Positions 43,013 to 51,807 are shown, counted from the stretch's first letter. The stretch: 64,000 bases of DNA from Bacteroidales bacterium UBA4293 (GCA_002395835.1 DGVD01000020.1:10724-74723), one strand, 5' to 3'. Notes: generated by a model not told the origin, from the sequence alone. A program made the numbers and translations.

Positions 43013-43109
43013 ATTTATATCCCTTATATCTGCTTAGCGAACAAAGAACATGAGAACCATCTTATTCTTACTTCGCAGACTGATTTCATTAGCCTTCTGG
43101 GGAGTTTCT

Positions 43110-44705
43110 CTATTGCACTTCAAAATAGCCTAGATAGGTTTTCTCTTCCCCAAGAGAATTGTATGTAGTCAACTCTATTTCATATTTACCCGTCATATCT
43201 GAGGAATAGAAAGAAACAGCATCACCTTTCACTTGCGGGTTCCAATACAATAGACTGCGGAAATCTGGCCGCTCAGTAGAAACTTCCGTAGAATTTCCGT
43301 ATTCCTCAGCATTGAAAGAAGGGCGGTTTTGTGGAAAATCATATTCGTAGAGCCTTTCATTTTCTGTCAGCTGATAACTTGGCAACTCCCCACTATAGGT
43401 AGTGAACGAAATAACTCCCTCCTGCACTTTATCTCCGAAAGTATACTTTCCCCTATAGATGAGAATGTAATGAATCCTACGGGCATCGTACTCCATCAGT
43501 TTATCTATATCTTGCACCGGAACTCCGTCCAGAAGTACCAGAGCTGGCTGATTACTGTAGCCAATAAACTCTTCTGTAGTGGTAAACAAAGCGTAGCTAC
43601 CCTTGTACTTATCGTATTTTATGCCTTCCACAAATTCCACCAGAGCTTCGTGAATGCTCTTCATAGGTGTGTATTCTGAGAGATTGTAGATATAGCTGGG
43701 TTCCCTACCCTCGACAGTAAAGCGCTGCTGTAGGTCTCTCTGAGGCACAATGCTTCCCTGCAGTTGGCTAGCTAGCAATCTGTACTTCAATGCCATTTCA
43801 TCGTACTTTACTTTTAAACTAGGGAGTTCACCGGGAAGGCATTGAGCATAAGGTGATTTTATCGTCACTGGTATCAGATTATTCTGGGAATCAAAGCCAG
43901 CCAAAGCTACATGTTGATGACCATATACACCATACATAGGGAGCAGAAACTCATTGCCTCTGAACCTTTTTCCATCTGCTACATGGGTATTCAGTCCCAT
44001 TACACCTAGCTGAACCTGTGCTAAAGAACCAGTACCCTCTGCAGCTTGAACAGAAAGCAAATGTCCTTCTGACTCTGGCAGATAATCGGTTGAGGGTTCT
44101 CCCACGTAAGATTGTACTTCAGGAGTCGGCTTCTCCGAAATCATTTCCATATCCAGCCTTCTGACAGAAAGTGTAGCGTGCCCTTGGCACTCAATAGGCA
44201 ACTGAACCTTTATCTGAGAACGCTTGCCATAGATTGGTTTATCCGTATGAATAGGATAATCACTGGAAACTGAAATTGAAGGCAAGCCTTCTTCCCATAC
44301 CAAATTATCTTCTGGCGACTTAAAATTCAAGTTAACTACACCCAGATTCTTCCTATAGAAACAATCGGGGCCAAAATTCTTCATATAGCTCGTATAGACG
44401 CTCAGCTCATAATTGCCACTGTGCATGGTGACCGGTAAAAGAACATCTCCCCAGCCTTGCCCATCCTTTAGGGCTATCATGAACTGGACATGAGCTTTCT
44501 GCTTGTCGCAGAGTTCCACATAGGCCACCTTACTCATATCCAGTGGGTTCTGGCCATCATCCACCACCCTAACGGATACATAGAGTCTCTCACCGGTTAT
44601 ATATAGATTTCTATCGGTGACCACCTGCAGATATTCCAGAACATTTTGCCCTTGACACATGAAAGGGACCAGACTTATCCAAATATAAAACAACAGTCTT
44701 TTCAT
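43110..44705 (-). CDS. secreted MG2-type protein with TonB-plug-like C-terminal module
   Basis: 531 residues from ATG 44705, whose ATGA overlaps the DUF4249 stop. The signal peptide ends FMCQGQ. An N-terminal macroglobulin-like MG2 domain follows (VTDRNLYITGERLYVSVRV, HSGNYELSVYTSYMKNFG). Toward the C-terminus (about 390-440) a plug-like segment appears (LVLLDGVPVQDIDKLMEY then IHYILIYRGKYTFG), as in SusC-type receptors, but no beta barrel follows. Last gene of the six-gene outer-membrane operon. Probably a periplasmic or surface accessory protein. Confidence 0.75.
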   Translation of the reverse strand: MKRLLFYIWISLVPFMCQGQNVLEYLQVVTDRNLYITGERLYVSVRVVDDGQNPLDMSKVAYVELCDKQKAHVQFMIALKDGQGWGDVLLPVTMHSGNYELSVYTSYMKNFGPDCFYRKNLGVVNLNFKSPEDNLVWEEGLPSISVSSDYPIHTDKPIYGKRSQIKVQLPIECQGHATLSVRRLDMEMISEKPTPEVQSYVGEPSTDYLPESEGHLLSVQAAEGTGSLAQVQLGVMGLNTHVADGKRFRGNEFLLPMYGVYGHQHVALAGFDSQNNLIPVTIKSPYAQCLPGELPSLKVKYDEMALKYRLLASQLQGSIVPQRDLQQRFTVEGREPSYIYNLSEYTPMKSIHEALVEFVEGIKYDKYKGSYALFTTTEEFIGYSNQPALVLLDGVPVQDIDKLMEYDARRIHYILIYRGKYTFGDKVQEGVISFTTYSGELPSYQLTENERLYEYDFPQNRPSFNAEEYGNSTEVSTERPDFRSLLYWNPQVKGDAVSFYSSDMTGKYEIELTTYNSLGEEKTYLGYFEVQ

Positions 44706-45844
44706 TGCATTCCGTTTTTTTCTTCCTGCCACCATGCTGGTTTATCCAGTGTAGCTCCATTAAGACGTACATCTACACAACCACCCCGTGCCCAGAGCTT
44801 GGAACTTCCTACGAGCCTATACCCCCTGTTATACATCACATTAAAACTATCTGCGTTATAATAACTCATGGGATGTGCCTCACATCTTTCATTATCATTT
44901 ATATTATAGATACAGTTTACCTGCGTGGTATTAATATAATACCTACTTAACGCCACATTTTTAGATACTCCTACATAGCCTATCACCTTGACTGAAGGAT
45001 CACTGCAGGTAATGTTTGTAGGAAGTTCCGATGGCTGAGGAGTGAAAAGGCCCCCCATTTCATTGCTAATCTGACTGCGAATTTTCTCATATTCATATTC
45101 CTCTTTAGAGATGGCACGCAACAGTACACTGGTACAATGACGATAAGACAGATTATCCTCTCTTAACGAGATACGATAAAGCTCTATGGGGAAATTGGAG
45201 CCCGACCCATACTTACTGGCAGCTAGGAGATATGGATTATCCGCATAATCACTCTTCCATCCCCTGTATATAGGTAAGGTCACTGGAACTATCTCCCCTG
45301 TATTCCGGTTGTATTCCACATCGGCCTTCCATACAGCCCGTATCTCCCAGTCTTGAAGATAGGAAATACGGTAATAGTCGTTACTTGAGCCACGCATGGT
45401 AAGGTAAAGAAGCATACTCGCCTCTTCTTTCGCTTCATTTTCTCTCACCAACAGGGAATCTGCCAACTGAGGTGTTTCCATGGGTGTTTGAGGATGAGAG
45501 GTATAGGTAAGCCCTTTAGACTGAATCTGAAGTTGATAAGACACGCCGGGGGTCAATGTACCTACCTGAACTTGGTATACCCCATCCCCCTCTAAGGTTC
45601 CAGGCCATTCTGTGCCATCGGAGCCTACAACTTTTACGGAGGCTGACATTTCACCTTTGAATGCATTCCCTTCACCTACCGCCGCACTCCGGCTCAGGTA
45701 GAAAGTACAAAGGCTATCACCAATAATGGAACCATCCACCACCAATATGTTATCCTCGCCTTCTGGCAGCTGGGCGTCAAATTCTTCAATGCATGAACCC
45801 AGCAGCAGTACCAACATTCCAAATATAGATATGATCTTCTTCAT
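44702..45844 (-). CDS. DUF4249 lipoprotein
   Basis: 380 residues. A lipoprotein signal peptide ends at Cys18 (LLLGSCIEEF). The DUF4249 opening follows, with LVVDGSIIG and a beta-sandwich region. DUF4249 proteins are typically encoded next to a TonB receptor and are thought to be surface or periplasmic partners of it; the ligand is unknown. It lies 5 nt after the receptor gene and overlaps the MG2/plug gene by 4 nt. Confidence 0.87.
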   Translation of the reverse strand: MKKIISIFGMLVLLLGSCIEEFDAQLPEGEDNILVVDGSIIGDSLCTFYLSRSAAVGEGNAFKGEMSASVKVVGSDGTEWPGTLEGDGVYQVQVGTLTPGVSYQLQIQSKGLTYTSHPQTPMETPQLADSLLVRENEAKEEASMLLYLTMRGSSNDYYRISYLQDWEIRAVWKADVEYNRNTGEIVPVTLPIYRGWKSDYADNPYLLAASKYGSGSNFPIELYRISLREDNLSYRHCTSVLLRAISKEEYEYEKIRSQISNEMGGLFTPQPSELPTNITCSDPSVKVIGYVGVSKNVALSRYYINTTQVNCIYNINDNERCEAHPMSYYNADSFNVMYNRGYRLVGSSKLWARGGCVDVRLNGATLDKPAWWQEEKNGMQ

Positions 45845-45849
45845 GGAGC

Positions 45850-48570
45850 TCAGAAATTAAGATTAACAGTAAGGTAAGGAATGGCGGTGCCGATAATAGA
45901 GAGTTGATAACCCTTAATGGCACCATTTTCCACCACATAGTACACATTATACACATTCCTACGTGCCAAAGCATTATAGACACCTAAACTATAACTGGTA
46001 TGCAGCCACCTAGTCCGATGATGTCCCTGCTCCAGATTCAGAGATAAATCCAAGCGAAGGTAGTCTGGAATACGATAGCTATTACGGTCTATGTAGTATG
46101 GAAGCCACCTCATCTGTCGCCGGTCATAATACTGCCCGGCTGGAATGGTTGTAGGACGGCCACTACTATAGTCCAGGTTGGCCGATATGCTGAACCGCTG
46201 AGTAAACTTATAGTTGCCCGTTAGCTTGAACTCATGTGGACGATCATACTCCGTAGGATACCATTTTCCGCCATTTACAGGATTTGTCACCCTTGGGTCA
46301 TTCTGCCGGATGAATGTTCTGGAATAGCTGTAGCTGGCCCACCCGGTGAGGTTTCCAAACATTTTCTTGGCTTGAAGCTCTATACCGTAGGCATAACCCT
46401 CCGTAAAAATCACGTCTGTTTCCAGATGGTCATTCATGAGCAGTTCCGCACCGTTTCTGTAATCCAGATAGTTGTTCAGCTGCTTATAGTAAGCTTCCAA
46501 AGAGTATTCCCAGGTTCGGCGAGGACTCTCGTGATAGAGGCCCAGGGCCACTTGCCAGCCTTTCTGAGGTTTGATGTTGGCGTCGCTCAGTTTCCAGATG
46601 TCGGTAGGCGACATGATACTGGTATTGGATACCTTGTGGAAATACTGCTGCATGGTATTAAAGCCAGCCTTCACACTCAGGTTCTCCTTCAAGCGGTAAC
46701 GGGTGGAAAGGCGGAACTCCGGCCCCATGAAAGTCTTGATGATTCCGTCTTTCAGCATACTCTCCACCAGCGTTTCTACGCTAGGAAGACTTCCCTCTTC
46801 GTAAGAGTTCACATGCCTTGGGCCCAGCACATTAAACATACTGAGACGAACACCACCTTCCACACTCCACTCTGGTGTGATGTCATAGAGGTCGCTTACA
46901 TAGAGAGCCGACTCTAGGGCATTGTCCCATTCCAACTCCCATGGTTCTACAATGGAGAGGGCTGCCAAGGGTTCCTTTTTTCCGCTGTGAACATTGTCGA
47001 AGTTCACGTTCAGACCGAAATTCACCTGATGCTTTTCACTGGCCTGCCAGTTGAAATGGGCTTTCCCGAACACCTGATGAATGGCATAGGAGAGCCTATA
47101 GGAAGAATAATCGGAGTATGTGGATGAAGGGCTGTCGTCTACCCGGCCCTCATCATTGTAATAGTCGTAGTGGTCATAACCTGCAGAGAATTCTCCGGAA
47201 AAAGAATCACTGAAGAATAATTTCCATTCACCAGAGAAATTCATGTTGGTATAGCCATACTTCCCTTTCTCCATAAATGAAAAGTGGTCATGGCTGTAGT
47301 ACCCATACACATTGAACTTGCTTCGCTCGTTGATATTCCAGCTCAGCACGCCTCCCATATCATAGAAACCGGCTTTACCGTTCCGGTATCCGCTCTTTTC
47401 AGGAATATGTTTCAGCATCCAGTCGCTGTAGGTCATTCGTCCGTTCAACTGAAGGGAAAGTTTATTCTTCACCAGGGGCAGTTCCAGATTCAGTTTAGCA
47501 GTAAGGAGTCCTATGCTAGCCGATCCGGTTGTCTTCACTTTGTTTCCCTCCTTACTGCTGATGTTTAGTACAGAGGATATTCTTCCGCCATATCGGGCAG
47601 GGATGCTGCTCTTGTAGAGCTCAGCCTCGTTCACCATGTCGGAGTTGAAAGCCGTGAAAAGACCGAACATGTGGTTCGGGTTAAAGATGGTTCCGTTATT
47701 AAAGAGAATCAGGTTCTGGTCTGTGGCACCGCCTCGCACGTTGAATCCGTTGCTGGCCTCTCCCACAGTCTTTACTCCCGGAAGAGTCTGAAGCATCTTC
47801 AGCACATCTGCCTCACCTAGGGCCGATGGGATATTCTTGAGCAAAATAGGATTAAACTTTTCCACACCTATCTGGGTGCTGTGAACCTGGTTTACCCGAC
47901 CAGCCAGCACGACAATCTCTTCCAGCATGTGTTTGTCTTCATCCAGTTCTATACGGACCCGGCCATCGGCATGCAACTGAAATTTCCGTTGGGTTTTCTG
48001 AATGTCTATACCTTCCAGCTCTAGCACACGGTAACCTACCGGAAGTTCCATGGTAAAGGTTCCGTCACTGCCAGTCAGCGCTGTATTCCAAGGTTCTCTG
48101 CTGATAATCTGCACGCCTCCTACAGGGGCTCCTGTGCGGAAATTGTACACCTGACCTTGCAAGGTGACTTTCTCTGAGCCAGTAGATTGTGGCTGAGTTC
48201 CTACCTCATAAATCTGATTCTCATTGCTGGCTATGACTACAGGAAGATAAGCCTTTGAATCAGGGTTTGTATTCTGCTGAAAGGATGCCAGCTCTGTGGA
48301 GAGTGGCTCCCCTTGGGAAAAGAAAAGATTATCCTGCAGAACCGTTACCTGAACGGAAGTTCCACGCACAGACCGGCGTATTCCATCCAAAGAGTAGTCG
48401 GTAGTCTTCAGCACTTTCAGCGTATCTGGAGCCACACTATACACCTGCAGACTGGTACGGGACTGGATTTCCTGAATCAACTGCGACAAGTAGATGCTGT
48501 CTGCCTTTTCTTGAGCAGAGGCATGCATGGCAGGCCAGAGGCATAGTAAAATTAGGATGACTTTTCGCAT
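45850..48570 (-). CDS. TonB-dependent outer-membrane receptor with N-terminal STN-like and CarboxypepD_reg domains
   Basis: 906 residues. Signal peptide 1-19 (HASAQ). Residues ~20-95 look like an STN (secretin/TonB N-terminal) domain, and ~130-215 is a carboxypeptidase regulatory-like domain (LQGQVYNFRTGAPVGGVQI). The plug spans ~230-345 (ADVLKMLQTLPGVKTVGE, FNVRGGATDQNLILFNNG). A 22-strand barrel ends in NLNF. It imports an unknown large ligand using TonB energy. No SusD-type partner is present; the DUF4249 lipoprotein takes the neighbouring position. An STN domain usually signals to a FecR/ECF sigma pair, and none is in the window. Confidence 0.92.
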   Translation of the reverse strand: MRKVILILLCLWPAMHASAQEKADSIYLSQLIQEIQSRTSLQVYSVAPDTLKVLKTTDYSLDGIRRSVRGTSVQVTVLQDNLFFSQGEPLSTELASFQQNTNPDSKAYLPVVIASNENQIYEVGTQPQSTGSEKVTLQGQVYNFRTGAPVGGVQIISREPWNTALTGSDGTFTMELPVGYRVLELEGIDIQKTQRKFQLHADGRVRIELDEDKHMLEEIVVLAGRVNQVHSTQIGVEKFNPILLKNIPSALGEADVLKMLQTLPGVKTVGEASNGFNVRGGATDQNLILFNNGTIFNPNHMFGLFTAFNSDMVNEAELYKSSIPARYGGRISSVLNISSKEGNKVKTTGSASIGLLTAKLNLELPLVKNKLSLQLNGRMTYSDWMLKHIPEKSGYRNGKAGFYDMGGVLSWNINERSKFNVYGYYSHDHFSFMEKGKYGYTNMNFSGEWKLFFSDSFSGEFSAGYDHYDYYNDEGRVDDSPSSTYSDYSSYRLSYAIHQVFGKAHFNWQASEKHQVNFGLNVNFDNVHSGKKEPLAALSIVEPWELEWDNALESALYVSDLYDITPEWSVEGGVRLSMFNVLGPRHVNSYEEGSLPSVETLVESMLKDGIIKTFMGPEFRLSTRYRLKENLSVKAGFNTMQQYFHKVSNTSIMSPTDIWKLSDANIKPQKGWQVALGLYHESPRRTWEYSLEAYYKQLNNYLDYRNGAELLMNDHLETDVIFTEGYAYGIELQAKKMFGNLTGWASYSYSRTFIRQNDPRVTNPVNGGKWYPTEYDRPHEFKLTGNYKFTQRFSISANLDYSSGRPTTIPAGQYYDRRQMRWLPYYIDRNSYRIPDYLRLDLSLNLEQGHHRTRWLHTSYSLGVYNALARRNVYNVYYVVENGAIKGYQLSIIGTAIPYLTVNLNF

Positions 48571-48573
48571 ACA

Positions 48574-49248
48574 CTACGAGTCTAAGAATTCAACGATAGA
48601 TTTCACGGAATTTATGCGGTTCTTGGTATTAAACTTCAATTTCTTCTCATCAGCAAACCGCTTGATTTCCTGACTCCGGGTTGGGAAAAGAGCTTGTAAG
48701 TCGCTTAGGCTCTTTACAGTCTTTACCTTCCCGTCTTGAACCAGCCACAGGTCCCACTTCGACTTGAACTGCACCATTTTTCTGGCCTGCTGAATATCTG
48801 GATAGTCCTGTTCCTTATAGATATAAGTAAAAAGGCTGAACTTTTTTCCCGCATATTCCTCCCGTACGAAAGTACCGCTGCAGTTCACGAATCTCTGCCC
48901 TTCCAAGGTAAAGAATTGTACATTCTCCTTCCTTGGCACCACCTTGACATGGGAATGGGGAGACTCTACCACCAGTTGGTTCAAGTACACATCAAATCTA
49001 AGAGACACTTCTGGATAGACCAGTTCCTCCGTGCCTACAGTACCTACATGGAAAGAGCCGTCCTCATAAAGGTAAGGTAGTGTTTTGTAAAACTGCCTTT
49101 CATAGGGAACCTCAACTTTTCCTATATAAAGACGGGCATGATCACCCATCCCGGAAAGGTAAAGATTTTCCAGTTCCAGCCTGGTCTGCCCCACACAAGG
49201 TAAGAGGGAACAGGCTAAAAACGAGACAAATAACAGACTGCTTTTCAT
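48574..49248 (-). CDS. secreted protein of the TonB/DUF4249 operon, unknown function
   Basis: 224 residues with a signal peptide (1-20, LLPCVGQ). The mature part is beta-rich in its first half (LELENLYLSGMGDHARLYIGK, VEVPYERQFYKTLPYLYEDG) and basic/helical toward the end (TRSQEIKRFADEKKLKFNTK). I do not recognise a family. It lies 12 nt after the second lipoprotein and 3 nt before the receptor gene, so it belongs to the same operon. Confidence 0.75.
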   Translation of the reverse strand: MKSSLLFVSFLACSLLPCVGQTRLELENLYLSGMGDHARLYIGKVEVPYERQFYKTLPYLYEDGSFHVGTVGTEELVYPEVSLRFDVYLNQLVVESPHSHVKVVPRKENVQFFTLEGQRFVNCSGTFVREEYAGKKFSLFTYIYKEQDYPDIQQARKMVQFKSKWDLWLVQDGKVKTVKSLSDLQALFPTRSQEIKRFADEKKLKFNTKNRINSVKSIVEFLDS

Positions 49249-49260
49249 TATTGGAAAGAC

Positions 49261-49641
49261 TTAATGCTTACTCCATATAACCTCACGATTTGTGGAGGAT
49301 GCAATCTCATCCATCAGTGGATCTGAATTATATATGCGCTTTCCATTCTTATGAAAATATAATTGACTTACTGTAGAACTAAATGGAAGCCCTGTTACAT
49401 AGATGTAAAAATCACTTCTAGTAGTAATTTTCAATACTTCTGGATATAATACATCTTTTTTCCCTGAATGTGCCACTGAATCAACTTTAGCAGCTAACCA
49501 TTTAGGGCTACTAATCATTCCATTTTTATCAAGTTTAAGTTCAAAAGTCGTAGAATCAGAATTATCTATATCGTCCTTTTGACAAGAAAAGAAACCCAGC
49601 GCTGCAACAAACATAAACATAAATAATAAACTCTTTTTCAT
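49261..49641 (-). CDS. small lipoprotein, tandem copy 2
   Basis: 126 residues from ATG 49641. Lipobox GFFSC at Cys19, then an Asp/Ser linker (QKDDIDNSDSTTFELKLDK) and a beta-rich body ending STNREVIWSKH. It is paralogous to the gene at 49689-50081. The first third is almost identical in DNA (49531-49619 equals 49971-50059), while the middle has diverged. An upstream in-frame ATG at 49674 gives a non-signal extension and is less likely. Confidence 0.8.
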   Translation of the reverse strand: MKKSLLFMFMFVAALGFFSCQKDDIDNSDSTTFELKLDKNGMISSPKWLAAKVDSVAHSGKKDVLYPEVLKITTRSDFYIYVTGLPFSSTVSQLYFHKNGKRIYNSDPLMDEIASSTNREVIWSKH

Positions 49642-50059
49642 AACTTTATTGTTTAAAATTTCAAATAGTTGCATATTAGAAAAAAGACTTAATGCTTACT
49701 CCAAATAATTTCGCGGCTAGTGGAAGATCTTATTTTATCCAACAGTGGATCTAAAGGATTAATACGCTTTCCATTCTTATGAAAATATAAATATGGGGAA
49801 CTACTTGATGAAGAATTAAATATACCGGAAGGATTATTTATACAGATATAAAAATCATTTCCTGCTGTAATTTTCAGCACGTCAGGGTAAAATACTTTTT
49901 CCATTAAATGTGCAATAGAATCAACTTTAACAGCTAACCATTTAGGGCTACTAATCATTCCGTTCTTATCAAGTTTAAGTTCAAAAGTCGTAGAATCAGA
50001 ATTATCTATATCGTCCTTTTGACAAGAAAAGAAACCCAGCGCTGCAACAAACATAAACA
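49531..50059 (-). repeat. 89-bp direct repeat in the tandem lipoprotein genes
   Basis: Bases 49531-49619 are identical to 49971-50059 (offset 440). They encode the signal-peptide end and the start of the mature protein in both copies. The direct repeat could recombine to delete or amplify one copy. Confidence 0.85.
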
Positions 50060-50081
50060 AAAATAATAGAACTTTTTTCAT
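49689..50081 (-). CDS. small lipoprotein, tandem copy 1
   Basis: 130 residues. Lipobox GFFSC at Cys19, same linker as copy 2, and the ending SSTSREIIWSKH. The middle differs from copy 2 (it contains PSGIFNSSSSSSPYLYFHKNGK with a serine run). First gene of the six-gene operon; its promoter is at 50143-50150. Function unknown; a surface-exposed ligand-binding or decoy role is possible given the TonB receptor downstream. Confidence 0.8.
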   Translation of the reverse strand: MKKVLLFLFMFVAALGFFSCQKDDIDNSDSTTFELKLDKNGMISSPKWLAVKVDSIAHLMEKVFYPDVLKITAGNDFYICINNPSGIFNSSSSSSPYLYFHKNGKRINPLDPLLDKIRSSTSREIIWSKH

Positions 50082-50142
50082 AATAATGTTTAGATTAATA
50101 CGTTTTTCTCTTATCAGTTTCTGTGATTTAAGTTCAACACTA

Positions 50143-50150
50143 CAAAGCTA
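50143..50150 (-). promoter_or_regulatory. -7 promoter box of the lipoprotein/TonB operon, with homopolymeric spacer
   Basis: TAGCTTTG on the minus strand, 61 nt upstream of ATG 50081. The 20 bases immediately upstream (50151-50170) are AT plus an unbroken run of 18 T (18 A on the plus strand, 50153-50170), exactly where the -33/-7 spacer should be. Confidence 0.55.
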
Positions 50151-50255
50151 ATAAAAAAAAAAAAAAAAAATAGAAAAACTTTTATTAGAATTTTTTAAAA
50201 GAAAGACCAAATTGTTGTGTATTTGAAAAAAAATAAGGAACTTTGCAACGTCAAA

Positions 50256-50649
50256 GGGGTTGACTGGATTTGACAGCGAGATGAAAGGGTATGTAAGCAT
50301 GCAGAGGGTCGGTGATTTCCTCTTAAATATCAGTTACCAACAATTATCTGGCGAAAACAACTACGCTCTCGCTGCTTAATCGAAGTATAGTAGATTAGCT
50401 TTATTCCGGCACCAGGTGCTGGAACGAGATGTCACTCAGAGGCTGTTGCTCCGAAGCGCTCTGGTTCAGTGGCACAGCTAAATCGGGGATAGTTCAGGTA
50501 GGCCTTGATGCCTGGATGAAATTTTAAAGGCTAAGGTATTGGTAGGTGGCTCTGGTCTTGCTGATGCTCGAAAAACGTAGTCAGAGATAAGCATGTAGAA
50601 AGCATATTGTTTCCTTGTTTGGACGAGGGTTCGAATCCCTCCAGCTCCA
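50256..50649 (+). ncRNA. ssrA: transfer-messenger RNA (tmRNA)
   Basis: The 5' end GGGGTTGACTGGATTTGACA and the 3' end GGTTCGAATCCCTCCAGCTCCA form the tRNA-like domain (GGGGTTG pairs with CAGCTCC). The tag frame starts at GGC 50350 and reads GENNYALAA, stopping at TAA 50377-50379. tmRNA with SmpB frees stalled ribosomes and tags the product for proteolysis. A terminator follows. The upstream sequence GAACTTTG is an imperfect -7 box. Confidence 0.97.
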
Positions 50650-50655
50650 CCCTAT

Positions 50656-50685
50656 AAAGTCTGCTGAAACTCAGCAGACTTTTTC
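50656..50685 (+). terminator. intrinsic terminator of tmRNA
   Basis: Perfect 12-bp stem (50656-50667 with 50671-50682) containing GTCTGCTGA/TCAGCAGAC, loop AAC, then TTTTC. It also abuts the 3' end of the convergent GH53 gene. Confidence 0.85.
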
Positions 50686-51788
50686 TATTTTACCGGAAAT
50701 CCCTTGAAAGCATCCATAATACGGGTGGGGTGTCCATCTTCCGTAAAGGCTCCTAGCTTGTACTGGCTAGGTTTGCACTCTGGTTCCCAGTAGAACACAC
50801 CCTTGCACCGTCCGTTGGTACTGTGGCTGCTCTCCTGAAGCACCCTACTCAGCTGGCGGTAACCTTCCTCCATTACCTCCGGATGCTGCTCGTCCACCTC
50901 AAATCCTGTCTCAACGATGATTACATCGCAGTGATACTTCTCACTCACTGCGCGGATATTCTCCATGCAGCGTGTAATGCATTTATCCGCATCGGTTTCC
51001 AATCCGCTTTCCTTGGCCCAATAAGGATAGAGCGACATGCCGATAATATCCCACTGGGCTCCATTTTCGGCCAAAATACCCAGGTTCCATTCATAAAGTT
51101 CCTTGTCGAAGCCATTATCCAGGTGAACGATGACCAGGGAAGAAGGAGAAGCTTCCTTCACCGCTTCAGCGCCGGCACGGATAAACCCGGCATACTGAGT
51201 AGGATTTAAGCGGGAATGCCCCATGGAAGTGGTTATCTTCGTGTTTCCCTTTTCGTCCTTGATTTCCCAGCCTGTCACTGGGTCGGTCTCCACGCTCCAC
51301 AGCAAGCCATTGGACGTTTCATTGCCCACTTGCACCCATTTCGGGGTAATGCCTTCCTTTTTCAACGTATTCAGCACGGAGATGGTATAGTCCTTGAGGT
51401 CTTGCTTCATCTGCTCGTAGGAATGTCCCATCCAGGAAGCAGGGATAGGCTGCTTGGCAGGATCGCACCACCAGTCGCTATAATGAAAATCCAGCATGAT
51501 TTCCATGCCCAGCCTTTGGGCACGCTTCGCCTTCACTATCACATCGTCCAGATTGCACCAGTTGTCGTGCTTGGCAGGGTCTACCCACACCCGCAGTCGC
51601 ACGGCATTAATGCCGTATTCCTTCATCAGCTGGAGACATTCCGTTTCCTTCCCTTCTGCATTGTACCACTTGTGGCCTTTGGATTCCATCTCGGTCATCC
51701 ATCCCACATCGGCACCCTTATAAAATTCCTGGGCAGTGGCAGTCAGCCCCATCAAAAGCATCACTGCCGAAAAGATTATTTTCCTCAT
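50685..51788 (-). CDS. GH53 endo-beta-1,4-galactanase
   Basis: 367 residues from ATG 51788; the frame runs 90 nt further but only the shorter start gives a signal peptide (MLLMGLTATAQ). (beta/alpha)8 barrel of family 53: GADVGWMTEMES at the N-terminus, RVWVDPAKH, the acid/base Glu in VQVGNETSNG and the nucleophile Glu in IIVETGFE. It cleaves beta-1,4-galactan side chains of pectin or type I arabinogalactan. Secreted to periplasm or surface. Its promoter box is at 51808-51815. GH43 and GH51 genes 8 kb away would act on the arabinose of the same polymers. Confidence 0.92.
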   Translation of the reverse strand: MRKIIFSAVMLLMGLTATAQEFYKGADVGWMTEMESKGHKWYNAEGKETECLQLMKEYGINAVRLRVWVDPAKHDNWCNLDDVIVKAKRAQRLGMEIMLDFHYSDWWCDPAKQPIPASWMGHSYEQMKQDLKDYTISVLNTLKKEGITPKWVQVGNETSNGLLWSVETDPVTGWEIKDEKGNTKITTSMGHSRLNPTQYAGFIRAGAEAVKEASPSSLVIVHLDNGFDKELYEWNLGILAENGAQWDIIGMSLYPYWAKESGLETDADKCITRCMENIRAVSEKYHCDVIIVETGFEVDEQHPEVMEEGYRQLSRVLQESSHSTNGRCKGVFYWEPECKPSQYKLGAFTEDGHPTRIMDAFKGFPVK

Positions 51789-51807
51789 CGTATCGGTTTT
51801 AGTCTTG

